Below, piece by piece: positions 1-7,607 of a stretch of DNA of 15,820 bases (its first letter is position 1; the number at the start of each line of letters is the position of its first letter). Origin of the DNA: Dunaliella salina (taxonomy: Eukaryota; Chlorophyta; Chlorophyceae; Chlamydomonadales; Dunaliellaceae); assembly GCA_002284615.2 (NCBI GenBank), contig MU069932.1, forward strand, positions 108,857-124,676, read 5' to 3'. Below the pieces are notes generated by a model. The model saw only the letters and a list, made by a program, of their open reading frames with translations, was not told where the DNA came from and made no database searches. Both the position numbers and the translations under genes were made by a program.

Positions 1-101
1 CACCATGCACTGCGCCCAAACACCGGGAGAGTGGGGGAGGAGTGCAGACTCAAAGCCGGGTTGCTGGTTGCGCATGAGGAGGGGGCTTGCCTGCAAGGTG
101 C

Positions 102-150
102 AAAGGAAAGAAAGACTACGTAGGCAAGTACTCCCAATTAAAGGAAAAAT
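102..150 (-). repeat. Short echo of the LINE 3' end
   Basis: This stretch resembles the 3' end of the LINE at 5281-5336. Both contain the 12-mer ACTACGTAGGCA (115-126 and 5294-5305), an A/G-rich run just before it, and CAATTAAAGGAAAA versus CAATTAAGGAAAA downstream in the same order and spacing class. It may be the stub of a severely 5'-truncated copy of the same family, or of a SINE borrowing its tail. No target-site duplication was found. Confidence 0.4.
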
Positions 151-565
151 GCCTGAGGCTGAGGCACTGTATACCCCTTTCACCAGAGAAAAAAGTTGGT
201 GGAAATCAGGTAAATTTGTGGCAGTTCCTTGTGCCTGAGCTTGCTAAATAGGATGAGCATGAGACATAGGTGGGGTTGCGCTCAAGAAACTTTATTTGAG
301 TGCCTCCCCAAATATTGGATGGGTAGGTGTGAAAAGCAAAGAATGCTTAAACATGAGTCATGCACATTGGCGCAGGCCCGTAGTTGGCCTTTCAAAATAC
401 TCTAGGTCTAAGGATTTTGACAGTTTGGGTAGATCAAGTATCATGTTTTGTCTCTTAAACAAACCTAAAACCCATAACCCTTGAACTTCTTCACATCTAC
501 CTGCAGGTTGGGTTGATGGATTTAAAGCATAGCAGAGGAGGAGGACATGAGCCCTTGATGAGCAG

Positions 566-744
566 GCAAAGGTGGTTCCCTGCTTAAAGTGCAAGGAAAA
601 GGCGTACCCCTCTGTGCATGAAGCATCGTACTTGGAGAGGACGGCGATGAACAATGAATTATTGAGACTTCGGGGTACCTTTCTATGTGCACAATCGGAA
701 TTTGCATTGAATTCTATGCGGCAGGATCCTGGGTGGTGGGGGCT
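566..744 (+). CDS. Possible exon, protein unidentified
   Basis: The frame is open from a possible AG acceptor at 565 to an ideal donor (GGCT|GTAAGT) after 744, ending in phase 2. The product would start with a CxxC pair (PCLKCKEKAYP) and continue with a mixed, globular-looking composition. The acceptor lacks a clear pyrimidine tract. A better acceptor (CTACCTGCAG, ending 506) opens a different frame that stops at the TAA at 585-587, so either the acceptor call is wrong or there is a one-base shift. I do not recognise the family, and overlapping minus-strand open frames look like shadows. Phase does not join it cleanly to the next candidate exon at 1619. Confidence 0.22.
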
Positions 745-1026
745 GTAAGTGATAAATGCTGGCTAAAATGGTTTGTGAAGCATTCTTCAAGAGTGGTTGG
801 GAGGTGTTCGAACATCTTGTAGGAATTGACTAATGGCATTCAATCTCATTTATTTAAATTTAATTTAATTTTGTTGTTGTGAACATACTTGACAATTTTA
901 ACCTATCACAAATGCAATTGAGGTGATAAGGCAGCAAATGTAACTCTAGCCAAAAAATAAGGATCCCTAAAAGAAGAACGCCTTGACTTACAAGACCTGT
1001 GCTGAGCTTCGTCAAAGGCTTGGCCT
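745..1026. other. Intergenic or intronic stretch, AT-rich in part
   Basis: No coding frame or motif was recognised. Bases 841-890 are strongly AT-rich (TTTATTTAAATTTAATTTAA), followed by mixed sequence leading into the CAAGTC array. Confidence 0.4.
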
Positions 1027-1381
1027 CAAGTCAGACTTGGGACTTGGCAAGTCAACTTGGAGACCTTGCGAGCTCTTCCGACCACAAGTCTTATAAATCA
1101 CCACAAGTCGTCAGCAAGTCAGACTTGGGACTTGGCAAGTCAACTTGGGGGACTTGGATGCTCTTATGATCTCAAGTCCCATAAGTCACTACAACTCATC
1201 ATTAAGTCAGACTTGGGGACTTGGGGACTTGGCGGGGGGTCTTGCGTGACTTGGTCAAGTCACAAGTCATATTTTGGGACTTGAGGGATGAAATTGACTT
1301 GACAAGTCCCCAAGTCCCCCCGCAAGTCTGACTTGCCACGTTATCAGCAAGTCACCAGCAAGTCATCACTGGCAGCAAGTC
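1027..1381. repeat. CAAGTC/GACTTG hexamer array, both orientations
   Basis: By eye I count 15 copies of CAAGTC and 12 of its reverse complement GACTTG in 355 bases, where chance would give well under one. The copies are not at a fixed period. They group into short units such as GGGACTTGG and AGCAAGTCA, and close opposite copies make small palindromes (TTGACTTGACAAGTCC at 1294-1309; CAAGTCTGACTTG at 1323-1335). The near copies AACTTGG and GTCTTG also occur. Small open frames through the array reflect its biased composition and are not called as genes. Function is unknown: a degenerate satellite, a protein-binding cluster or a replication by-product would all fit. Confidence 0.85.
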
Positions 1382-1618
1382 AGGTTTCGTATTCTTAGTG
1401 CATCGAACGAGTGTTCGACAAGCAAAGGACATGGCTTTGTTGTAGATTATACAGCCAATAGGCAGAAGGTGAAATGGAGGGGTTGATATGATTCCTTTGA
1501 AGGACTTTTTCAAATCCGTGAGTTGATATTTTGAAATTTCAATTCATAGACACAGCATGTGCTCTGAAGCCTGAAGTGTACATCAGCAGCGAGAATGGCC
1601 CTCTTTTGTTTGGGGCAG

Positions 1619-1708
1619 TGTTTCTTATCTGAGCCGTGTGCCCCTCACGTTAAGGGATTTTGGGAGTGCTTCAAGCTCTACGGTACCTTCGCCTGCCCTT
1701 GCTGCAAG
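1619..1708 (+). CDS. Candidate exon with CPCCK cysteine cluster
   Basis: The sequence CTCTTTTGTTTGGGGCAG before 1619 is a fair acceptor, and the donor after 1708 (TGCAAG|GTGAGG) matches the consensus. The exon reads as 30 codons in phase 0 to phase 0, ending FKLYGTFACPCCK. Phase 0 fits the next candidate at 1986. The tight cysteine cluster could bind metal, but no named zinc finger is recognised. A competing frame just upstream (1550-1618, containing KPEVYISSENG) also looks coding-like but overlaps this acceptor, so at most one is right or a short intron is missed. Part of it (1630-1655) also resembles the LINE 3' untranslated region at 5361-5387, which lowers confidence. Confidence 0.28.
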
Positions 1709-1985
1709 GTGAGGTTGGGCGCGGTCACGAAGAATCGAAGGACAAGAAGTTGCCAGTGAAGGGGACGAGCACGTTCCAGCAGTCACGTTCCCATTGAAGA
1801 TTGTGACGTCGTGCATCTTGGACCAAGCGCACCCGTGACTTCGCCTGCAGAGTGAATATCTTCGCACAATCAAATCAGATCTAGACACAGGTTACAAGGT
1901 TACAAGGCCTCAAGTCAAAACGACTGACTGCTAGCCTGATCAATCATCAGACACAGGCACTTTTCTCCTACACGCGCACATCCAG

Positions 1986-3445
1986 ATTTGCTGGGGAGAC
2001 TTCAGGGATCTAGTTGACTATCTCTTTGGCACTGGAAAGCTGAGGAAAGAGGTCTTTGTCCCAGGTAGGCTCACAGGGTCCTAACTTGCAAGCCAAATGG
2101 CCAGGGGGGCCCCGGGTCCTGTACAGGACATGTCGCAGGAGGCTTTTTCTCTAAGCCACCCTGGCCTCATCTGCTGGCCGCGTGTGACTAGCACGTAAAA
2201 CCTGCGGGGTTGGGGGTTGTGCTAGCTCACGAGGACGCGAGCTCAAGAGGGTGGGGGAGAGTGTAACGGATATGGAGTATAGGTGACTGGAGATACTCCA
2301 CACCTTGGGACATCTTCGCGGAGAACCCATGGATGGCTGGAGTTGCTCCACATCCTGGACTACAATATAAGGCTTGCGAATGCCATCCGTTGCATCCCGG
2401 GCAATGCCTTTTTACGAGTGTTACATCATCCCTTGGACAATCTTTTATGCAGTTGTGTTATATGATTGCAGAGACACAGGTCTGCAAAATATTTGTGGAA
2501 AAAGTCGCTCTGTGAGTGTGCTGGCTCAAATGGCTCAAGTGCTCATGAGACTTGATCCAAACGGGCCCGGGAGAAAGGGGGGCATTGTGTTGAAATGGGG
2601 AATTTCCATTTTCATAATGAGGCCTGTATGCCAAATTTGAGACCAAAATTCTGAGGGTTCTGCACATGTTCATCCAAACTCCGATCTTATAAATGTGTAT
2701 TACATGATGGGGTGGACTTAGGGATGCTATGGCTGTGCTCACTATGACTGTGCTTTGGGCCCTACTGCCAGATATTAAAGGGTTACACATCTCTGGGGGT
2801 TCCAACACTTGTCACCGTTTAACCACGTGGAATGCACTTTTCAACCAACTCCAATTGCACTCCTAGGAAGGCCTTGCAGTTGCACCTTATTGCAACCTTC
2901 TTTGTGACAATACAGGTCACTCCAGACCCCTGGTATCAAAATAAATTTTAGTGCTTACAAAAGCCCTTGTAAACCAATGCTGCAAGCGTGCTATCCTTGT
3001 ACCAGGGGTTTGTTCAAAGTATGGGAGTTGAAAGTTTCACACGAATTTGGACCCTCTGGGTAAGGCTTCGTCATGATGATTACAAGTGCACAAACGCATA
3101 ACAAAGCGCAATGAAATCCTTCCTTGCAGGCCTGCAGGGGAATCCATGCATGTGTGCTCTGATAGCACACACGTGGGTATTAAGAAAATCTGAGGTTTTT
3201 AGGCTCAATATTTTGCCCAAACACCTGCATCTGTGCAGACTTCTTTGATGGTGAAAACAAGGGCCTCAAGATCCGGCACAGGCAGGTCAGGCCAGAGCTG
3301 ATGAAGAAGTACGGCATCGAACAGTGAGTCCTTGAGCAGATGTATTTAGAGCATGAGTGAGCCACCTTTTTTAGATGATGTATGAGGATGCCTTGCTTAC
3401 ACACCAGTAACCTGCAACAAGCTGATGTTTTTGAGGGGGTGCACA
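1986..3445 (+). CDS. Core of candidate multi-exon gene (five exons), product unidentified
   Basis: Proposed exons are 1986-2064, 2472-2511, 2916-2968, 3239-3323 and 3408-3445. Each lies between an AG acceptor and a GT donor, several of them strong: GTGAGT after 2511 and 3323, GTGAGT after 3445, and pyrimidine-rich acceptors before 1986 and 2916. Splice phases run 0-1, 1-2, 2-1, 1-2, 2-1 and match at every junction, with no stop in the joined frame. Pieces read as ordinary soluble protein: DFRDLVDYLFGTGKLRKEVF, then VCKIFVEKV, FFDGENKGLKIRHRQVRPEL and NLQQADVFEGVH. I do not recognise the family. A competing repeat-derived segment at 2995-3062 could also splice after 2511 but does not lead in phase to 3239. 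The chain was picked by eye among many possible GT/AG pairs, so the boundaries are provisional. Confidence 0.4.
2995..3062 (+). repeat. Diverged dispersed repeat, copy 1
   Basis: It shares ordered blocks (CAAAG, AGTTGAAAGTT, CACAC, GACCCTCTG) with 14703-14771 in the same orientation. Divergence is high and the ends are unclear. Confidence 0.4.
3151..3171. other. Perfect 8-bp hairpin
   Basis: TGTGTGCT pairs with AGCACACA around a five-base loop (CTGAT). No T-run or other sign of a terminator follows, and this is probably a chance or repeat-derived structure. Confidence 0.4.
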
Positions 3446-3618
3446 GTGAGTGCAGGAAACAGAAAAATGATTAGCTTTGAGCACACATGAACATGTGTGT
3501 TATCCAAGAAAATTGTCAATTCACAGGGTTAAGTCACAAACTTTCTCTTTCCTACGATCCCAAACCCATCTGCATCCTCTGATTTGATCCAGATGGTGAT
3601 ATCTAAGGCTCATGAAAT

Positions 3619-3699
3619 AGGAACTGCCCAAGCCCAAAATAAGGAACAGCCCGAGCCCAAAAATAGGATCTGCCCAAGCCCAATGATAGGAACTGCAGG
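3619..3699. repeat. 23-bp minisatellite, about 3.5 units
   Basis: Units begin at 3619, 3642, 3665 and 3688, exactly 23 bases apart, each starting AGGA(A/T)C(T/A)GC. The first three are complete and differ at a few positions; the fourth is cut off after about 12 bases. It lies in a proposed intron. The repeated GLGLF-like pattern in the reverse translation is a by-product of the repeat. Confidence 0.8.
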
Positions 3700-3843
3700 G
3701 GGCCACCAACTACAGCTTAGTGCTAAGATTTTCAGACACACAATTAGGGTGCGCTTACTTTGTGTTTGTCCATTTGAACAATACCCCCCTTCCTAAAGCA
3801 AATCGTCTCACTTGGCGTTTATTAACCAGCATCCTCTGAACAG

Positions 3844-4504
3844 GACCTGGAAAGTGCGATGGTTGGCAGATTTTGTTTTTGCACTACAACGGGGCGTAAT
3901 GATAATGGGGTGAGGTGCAGCGAGTGGGCCTCTGGAGCAGGTTGATGCAAAACGATGTTGGCGGATGTGGGTGCAGGAAGGGACCTCGCCAGCTTGTCCC
4001 TGCTGCAAGCTGTCATTCCCAATATGGCACAGAGTTGCGGCCCAGTGCTTCTATCAAAACTTAGAAGGGCACAATGCTTCTATCAAAACCTGGAAGGGCT
4101 CAATAGGGAGCCTGGCTGAAAATTTTGGCTCCACGTTGAAATGCTTGCTGACTCAAGAACGGAAAGATGTGAGTCAGCGGACATTTCTGTGTATCTATTT
4201 TCAGCCAGGCCTCTGGTGAAGCCTATCTAAGTTTTGATAGAAGCATTGCTCAAGTATTTTCTTTTTCTTTTCTTTATGTAGCATTAAACTGAGTCACAAC
4301 TCTGTGCCAAATTGGAAGCAGCTTGCAGCTGTAGCGAGCTGGCAAAGATCCCTACCTTCTGCACCCATATCAGTCCTCGATGGGTCCTACAGCTGCACGC
4401 TTTTTCAGTGCCTTTCTGCAAAATCTGGTCTGGCACCAAAGCATAGTCAGAGAAACCAAGAGCAGCTTAAATCCATGATTGCTAGTCATTTGATGCATGT
4501 TTGA
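3844..4504 (+). CDS. Candidate 3' exons of the same plus-strand gene
   Basis: Two further exons continue the phase chain. Exon 3844-3895 (phase 1 to 2) starts after CTCTGAACAG and reads PGKCDGWQILFLHYNG before a weaker donor, GTAATG. Exon 4282-4504 follows the strongest acceptor in the window, a long run of C and T ending TTTATGTAG at 4281. Only the phase-2 frame is open there, for 73 codons to a TGA at 4502-4504. It contains NSVPNWKQLAAVASWQRSLP and ends IASHLMHV. Read as the terminal exon, it would end the gene here. Weak internal donors allow a continuation toward 4876 instead. No family is recognised. The strong acceptor makes the second exon more credible than the first. Confidence 0.33.
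4072..4248. mobile_element. Foldback / MITE-like inverted-repeat element
   Basis: The outer arms are a perfect 18-bp inverted repeat (4072-4089, CAATGCTTCTATCAAAAC, against 4231-4248). A perfect inner pair of 14 bases follows (4110-4123, GCCTGGCTGAAAAT, against 4197-4210). The bases between the two pairs also align, so each arm is about 52 bases. The loop holds a further 8-bp stem (GCTGACTC 4147-4154, GAGTCAGC 4171-4178). A partial extra copy of the left end (TGCTTCTATCAAAACTTAGA, from about 4047) sits just upstream. No target-site duplication is obvious and no transposase is encoded. The transcript would fold into a long hairpin, so a small-RNA precursor is the main alternative. Confidence 0.6.
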
Positions 4505-4875
4505 AAATTCACCTTTACCTGTCAAAATGGCAGCAAAGCAGCCCAAGAGCCACACAGAACAACCATCAAAATGCCAACTTTTTCTGTAAACTTCTGTGTT
4601 GGGGACATATGAAGATGCATTGGTGTGCTCATGGAACCTAAGGATGCTTGCAGGATGGATGTATAAACAGCTAAGGAGACAGTTTAGGAGGTTTGTTTAT
4701 GGGGACGACCTTTTTAGGAGAGGTGTGAAACCTAATCTCTAATTCAGGCCGCATGTTGCACAAAATTTGATGAAGGGATAAACTACAGGTTCTTGGTGTC
4801 CTTAGAACAAAGAAATACCAAAGGAAAAAAGTGAAAAGACCCAACCGCGCATAATGGTTGAGGTGCAAAATTTTA
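4505..4875. other. No supported gene
   Basis: I see no supported gene here. A minus-strand open frame at 4671-4910 (79 residues, hydrophobic middle) has no recognisable family, no splice support and no repeat support. A TGTAA at 4586-4590, the usual poly(A) signal in green algae, is compatible with a gene ending at 4504 but is too short to weigh. Confidence 0.3.
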
Positions 4876-4969
4876 GCTCTACCTCCAAGGAAGTCCAGCG
4901 CAAGGGCCAAGAAAAAAGACTGCTTGTGACCTACATATTTCCCTTTTTGGAATAAGCTTGATTCATGAG
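4876..4969 (+). CDS. Weak candidate exon
   Basis: A fair acceptor (AAAATTTTAG, ending 4875) and a consensus-like donor (GAGTG|GTGAGC) bound 31 open codons in phase 0 to phase 2. The reading includes LYLQGSPAQGPRKKTACDLH. The exit phase fits the strong exon at 6887, which would make 4970-6886 a single intron holding the LINE. The entry phase is not matched by a good donor upstream. No family is recognised. Confidence 0.22.
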
Positions 4970-5215
4970 TGGTGAGCTCCTACTTCTGCCGGTTTCCAAG
5001 GAAGTTCACACCTGGCTGCTCTGGGCTTACAACTGGAATACAAATTAACTCGAAACTTGGGAAATTAAGACAGGATGAGAAGGAAGTTGTCCACTGCTTT
5101 GTTCACCTTCAACATTCATGTGAACAAGCAAGTGCACCTTGGTGAAGGAAAGTGCACTAGAAATGCTTCACTTTATTCCCACAGTATTTCAGGCATTTAA
5201 GGAATGCAACTTACG

Positions 5216-5228
5216 TATCTCATTACAT
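5216..5228. repeat. Target-site duplication of LINE, tail side
   Basis: TATCTCATTACAT is repeated exactly at 6847-6859. Together the two copies bracket the LINE body and its pentanucleotide tail. Confidence 0.85.
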
Positions 5229-5233
5229 ATCTC

Positions 5234-5293
5234 AGAAAAGAAAAGATAGAAAAGAAAAGAAAAGAAAAGAAAAGAAAAGAAAAGAAAAGAAAA
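5234..5293. repeat. (AAAAG)n tail of LINE
   Basis: Pentanucleotide AAAAG repeats with one interruption (GATAG near 5245) end at the LINE 3' terminus ACTACGTAGGCA. They are read as CTTTT repeats in the element's own direction, in the place of a poly(A) tail. Confidence 0.9.
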
Positions 5294-5402
5294 ACTACGT
5301 AGGCAGAGAAACTCTCCCTACATCAATTAAGGAAAAGGTGACACATTGGCTCAAAAAAAGAGCCGTGTGCCCCCTCCACCACAAGGTATGAAAAAGAGAA
5401 TG

Positions 5403-6846
5403 CTAATGTGGGTCTGGAGGGTTACTAGAAGCACCTGGCTCTAGAGCCTGGCTGTGGGGAGTATTCTTGTTTTCAATAGTGCGGCGGATGGTGACTAGTT
5501 TGTGGGCATATTGAACAGAATGGGCATGAAGTTGTTGAGCAAGCTTTGTGGCACGCTGGTGATCCAATCCTAGATGTATGAATTGCTTCAGGGTATGCTC
5601 AGTGTAAATAATTCCACCTACACCCAGGAGAATAGGGTGAATTGTAACAGCTTTAGCTTTAATAAGTTTACAAAGGTCTGCATGCTGCTGCTTTGCTGCG
5701 TTCAACTGATGCTCTGGCCTTGTGTCTTCACAGAACTTGATTTCTATTAGGTGCACATGNCGTTCATTTGCACGAAGTTCATGGGTTTGCCTCATGCGAC
5801 TAGTTCTGGTGGTCCTCCGTGAGGAGCTGCGCAAAGCGTGATGGGAATGGGTAGGAGAAACATTGTTAGAAGTATGTTTGGCATTAAAAGGGGTGATCAA
5901 AACAGCATCTGGTCGACTGGAGTTGAGTCTTTTCCTCTCTGGAAGGTTACGAGGGAAGAAGTAAGCAGGTAAAGTTCTGTTTGAGGCATGTGTAGGGAGT
6001 TGGAGGTTGTGTTGAGCAAGCTTGAAATCGCTCCCTATGTCTGTGTAGACCAGGCCTGCCCCTACAGGGCATTTGCTGAGGGCTTTTGTAATCATTCTGC
6101 CTGCAATGTTATGGCGTTCAGTTCTCATGTTGAAGATGATATGATTATGGCAGCCTGAGAGCATGTGTAGTGCGCTGTCCAAATGATGGCAGCCTTGGAN
6201 GGGGCAAGATGGATCAGTTGACTTTTTGAAACGCACTGCATGTTTTTGGTTGTAGAGGGTGCCCGTGCGGTACTGCAGGATGGTACGATTCATGGGTGCA
6301 GAGATGTTGGGCATATTTCTGAAGGCATTGCTGATTTTTTTATTTACTTGCAGTAATAGGTCTTGATAATAAGAGTAGTAACCTGTTTTGGCATTGGNAT
6401 ATCCAAGCTTGTGTTTAGAATGCATGTGGGATTTGAGAGCATCTTGGAGATTGGGGAGATAGGTGAGCTTGTGGCTGGGTGGTGGACCCGTAGATGTNCC
6501 TGCAGCATGTACTCTTTCTTCCTTGGCTAACCAGAAAATATTTGTAAATGGATTTCCACCAGGACCTGCACCAGGGNTCTCGGTGTCTGCCACACAGTTC
6601 TGGGCTTGCTTTGCCTGATACTTTGCAATGGCATCTGCACATTCATTTCCAGCGATGCCAGCATGGGACTTCACTTTGTAAATTCGAATTTTGGTACGGA
6701 AGTTTTTAACGAGCGTTGAAATCATTTTAAGGATGTCTCCTTGGATATGCCTCAGATGTCTTTCAGGGTAGAGAAGCTGTTTGCGTATTTGATTGAAAGA
6801 GGTGAGGCTGTCTGATCCAATATCTGCATTTTTGGTGATGATAGCA
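5403..6846 (-). pseudogene. LINE polyprotein C-terminal part: RNase H, zinc motif, PD-(D/E)XK endonuclease
   Basis: The open frame is 483 codons if started at the ATG at 6854, but its first codons come from the flanking duplication, so the true element part begins about residue 4. In order: the C-terminal half of RNase H, with a TDS-type motif (SDS, Asp15) and YKVKSHAGIAGNECADAIAK (His64, Asp74; residues 59-78); a CCHC zinc motif (Cys217, Cys222, His230, Cys235, ending HMLSGC); then a restriction-like endonuclease pattern with RPD (Asp316) and HLIEIKF (Glu371, Lys373), followed by a QxxxAxxQHxxL-like helix. RNase H degrades RNA in the RNA-DNA hybrid, and the endonuclease nicks the target DNA. 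The N-terminal catalytic residues, reverse transcriptase and start are absent. Five N bases leave single unknown residues. RNase H plus a restriction-like nuclease in one LINE recalls the Dualen/RandI clade. Confidence 0.8.
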
Positions 6847-6859
6847 TATCTCATTACAT
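6847..6859. repeat. Target-site duplication of LINE, 5' side
   Basis: TATCTCATTACAT is identical to 5216-5228. It marks the junction where the truncated LINE joins host sequence. Confidence 0.85.
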
Positions 6860-6886
6860 CTCTCCACTACCCTGAAAATTTTGCAG

Positions 6887-7295
6887 CACTCCCAAACAAA
6901 TTTCTTGGCAGCCTTGCAGTGTCATGGGGGATGGGGAGGCGGCAATTGGTGCTGTAGAAGCGTTTGCCATGAGCTTTGCAGGCAGTTCTCGGCTTGAGCC
7001 TGTCATCCGCCTAGAAACTCATCGTTCAGAACTAGCAAAACCTTACTGGGAGTTACAGGTTTTGGTGGTGCAGTAAGTGGAACTGTAGGACAAATTAGTA
7101 CATTTGGCAGTTCAGCAAAGCTGGCCACTCCTTTCCAGCCAAAGTCCCAGAATAGCTCCTGCTTGGCAAAGCTGAGAAAAAAATGCTTTTTGGATGCCCT
7201 TGCTGGGCTCTGGGCCTTGGGGGGCCTGTTCTGTGGACTTTGCTATTTGCCTCTGGACCATTCCCGCTTGCCAATGGTGTCGTACAATTCCATTG
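6887..7295 (+). CDS. Candidate host exons next to the LINE
   Basis: Exon 6887-7072 has a pyrimidine-rich acceptor (CTGAAAATTTTGCAG) and an ideal donor (GTGCA|GTAAGT). It is open for 62 codons, phase 2 to 2, and reads like folded protein (EAFAMSFAGSSRLEPVIRLE). A 38-base intron (7073-7110) would lead in phase to 7111-7295, reading TPFQPKSQNSSCLAKLRKK, then a hydrophobic segment LAGLWALGGLFCGLCYLP that could span a membrane, ending at GTGATG in phase 1. The second exon is less sure: the intron is very short, and 7100-7620 is open in nearly all six frames, so openness there says little. The minus frame opposite 6887-7072 is a shadow. No family is recognised. Confidence 0.4.
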
Positions 7296-7607
7296 GTGAT
7301 GGTACTTTTTTTCCAAATTGTATTGCTGTAGTGGTCTGCATTGCAAGTTGAGATAGAGATGAGCAAACATAAGTTTGTTTATGCGGCGCTGAGCAGGACC
7401 TGCAACCCTGCCTGTTTGTTTGGAACAGAGAGCCTCTGGAGCACAGCCGGCGACCAGGAAAAGGGAGAAAGGAAGCAAGGCATGGCAGGAGGCCTTTGCA
7501 TGGATGGTTCCCACATTCAATTGTGCATGTATGAACAGCATGGCGTACTCCTTTGCGAAGAAAGTTAAATTGCTGCCCCCAGGAAACGCACATCAGCGTC
7601 ATCAATG

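Larger units (their letters stand above)
5229..6846 (-). mobile_element. 5'-truncated non-LTR retrotransposon (Dualen/RandI-like LINE)
   Basis: The element runs 6846 to 5229 on the minus strand: truncated reading frame, about 110 bases of 3' untranslated region, then a (CTTTT)n tail read on that strand. It is flanked by a perfect 13-bp direct repeat (5216-5228 and 6847-6859). Duplication, 5' truncation and a simple-repeat tail are the signature of target-primed reverse transcription. The cut falls inside the RNase H domain, so the reverse transcriptase and any N-terminal endonuclease are missing from this copy. Immobile as it stands. The clean duplication and the almost intact frame suggest a fairly recent insertion. 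It lies in a proposed host intron, 27 bases before the acceptor at 6886. Confidence 0.85.

Noticed and set aside
1442..1531. A reading with QKVKWRG resembling a retrotransposon chromodomain, ending near a GTGAGT
   Set aside because: All frames between the possible splice sites contain stops, and the similarity is limited to a few residues.
2458..2808. 116-codon minus-strand open frame
   Set aside because: No motif, no repeat support, and it overlaps a plus-strand candidate exon; composition looks like a shadow.
4690..4733. A plus-strand reading with VYGDD, like a polymerase active-site motif
   Set aside because: No other reverse transcriptase or polymerase motif lies nearby, the open frame is short, and a five-residue match is expected by chance at this scale.
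6870..7010. Apparent upstream extension of the LINE frame beyond the TAG at 6869-6867 (47 open codons on the minus strand)
   Set aside because: It lies outside the target-site duplication at 6847-6859, so it cannot be LINE sequence. It is the antisense of the candidate host exon 6887-7072.
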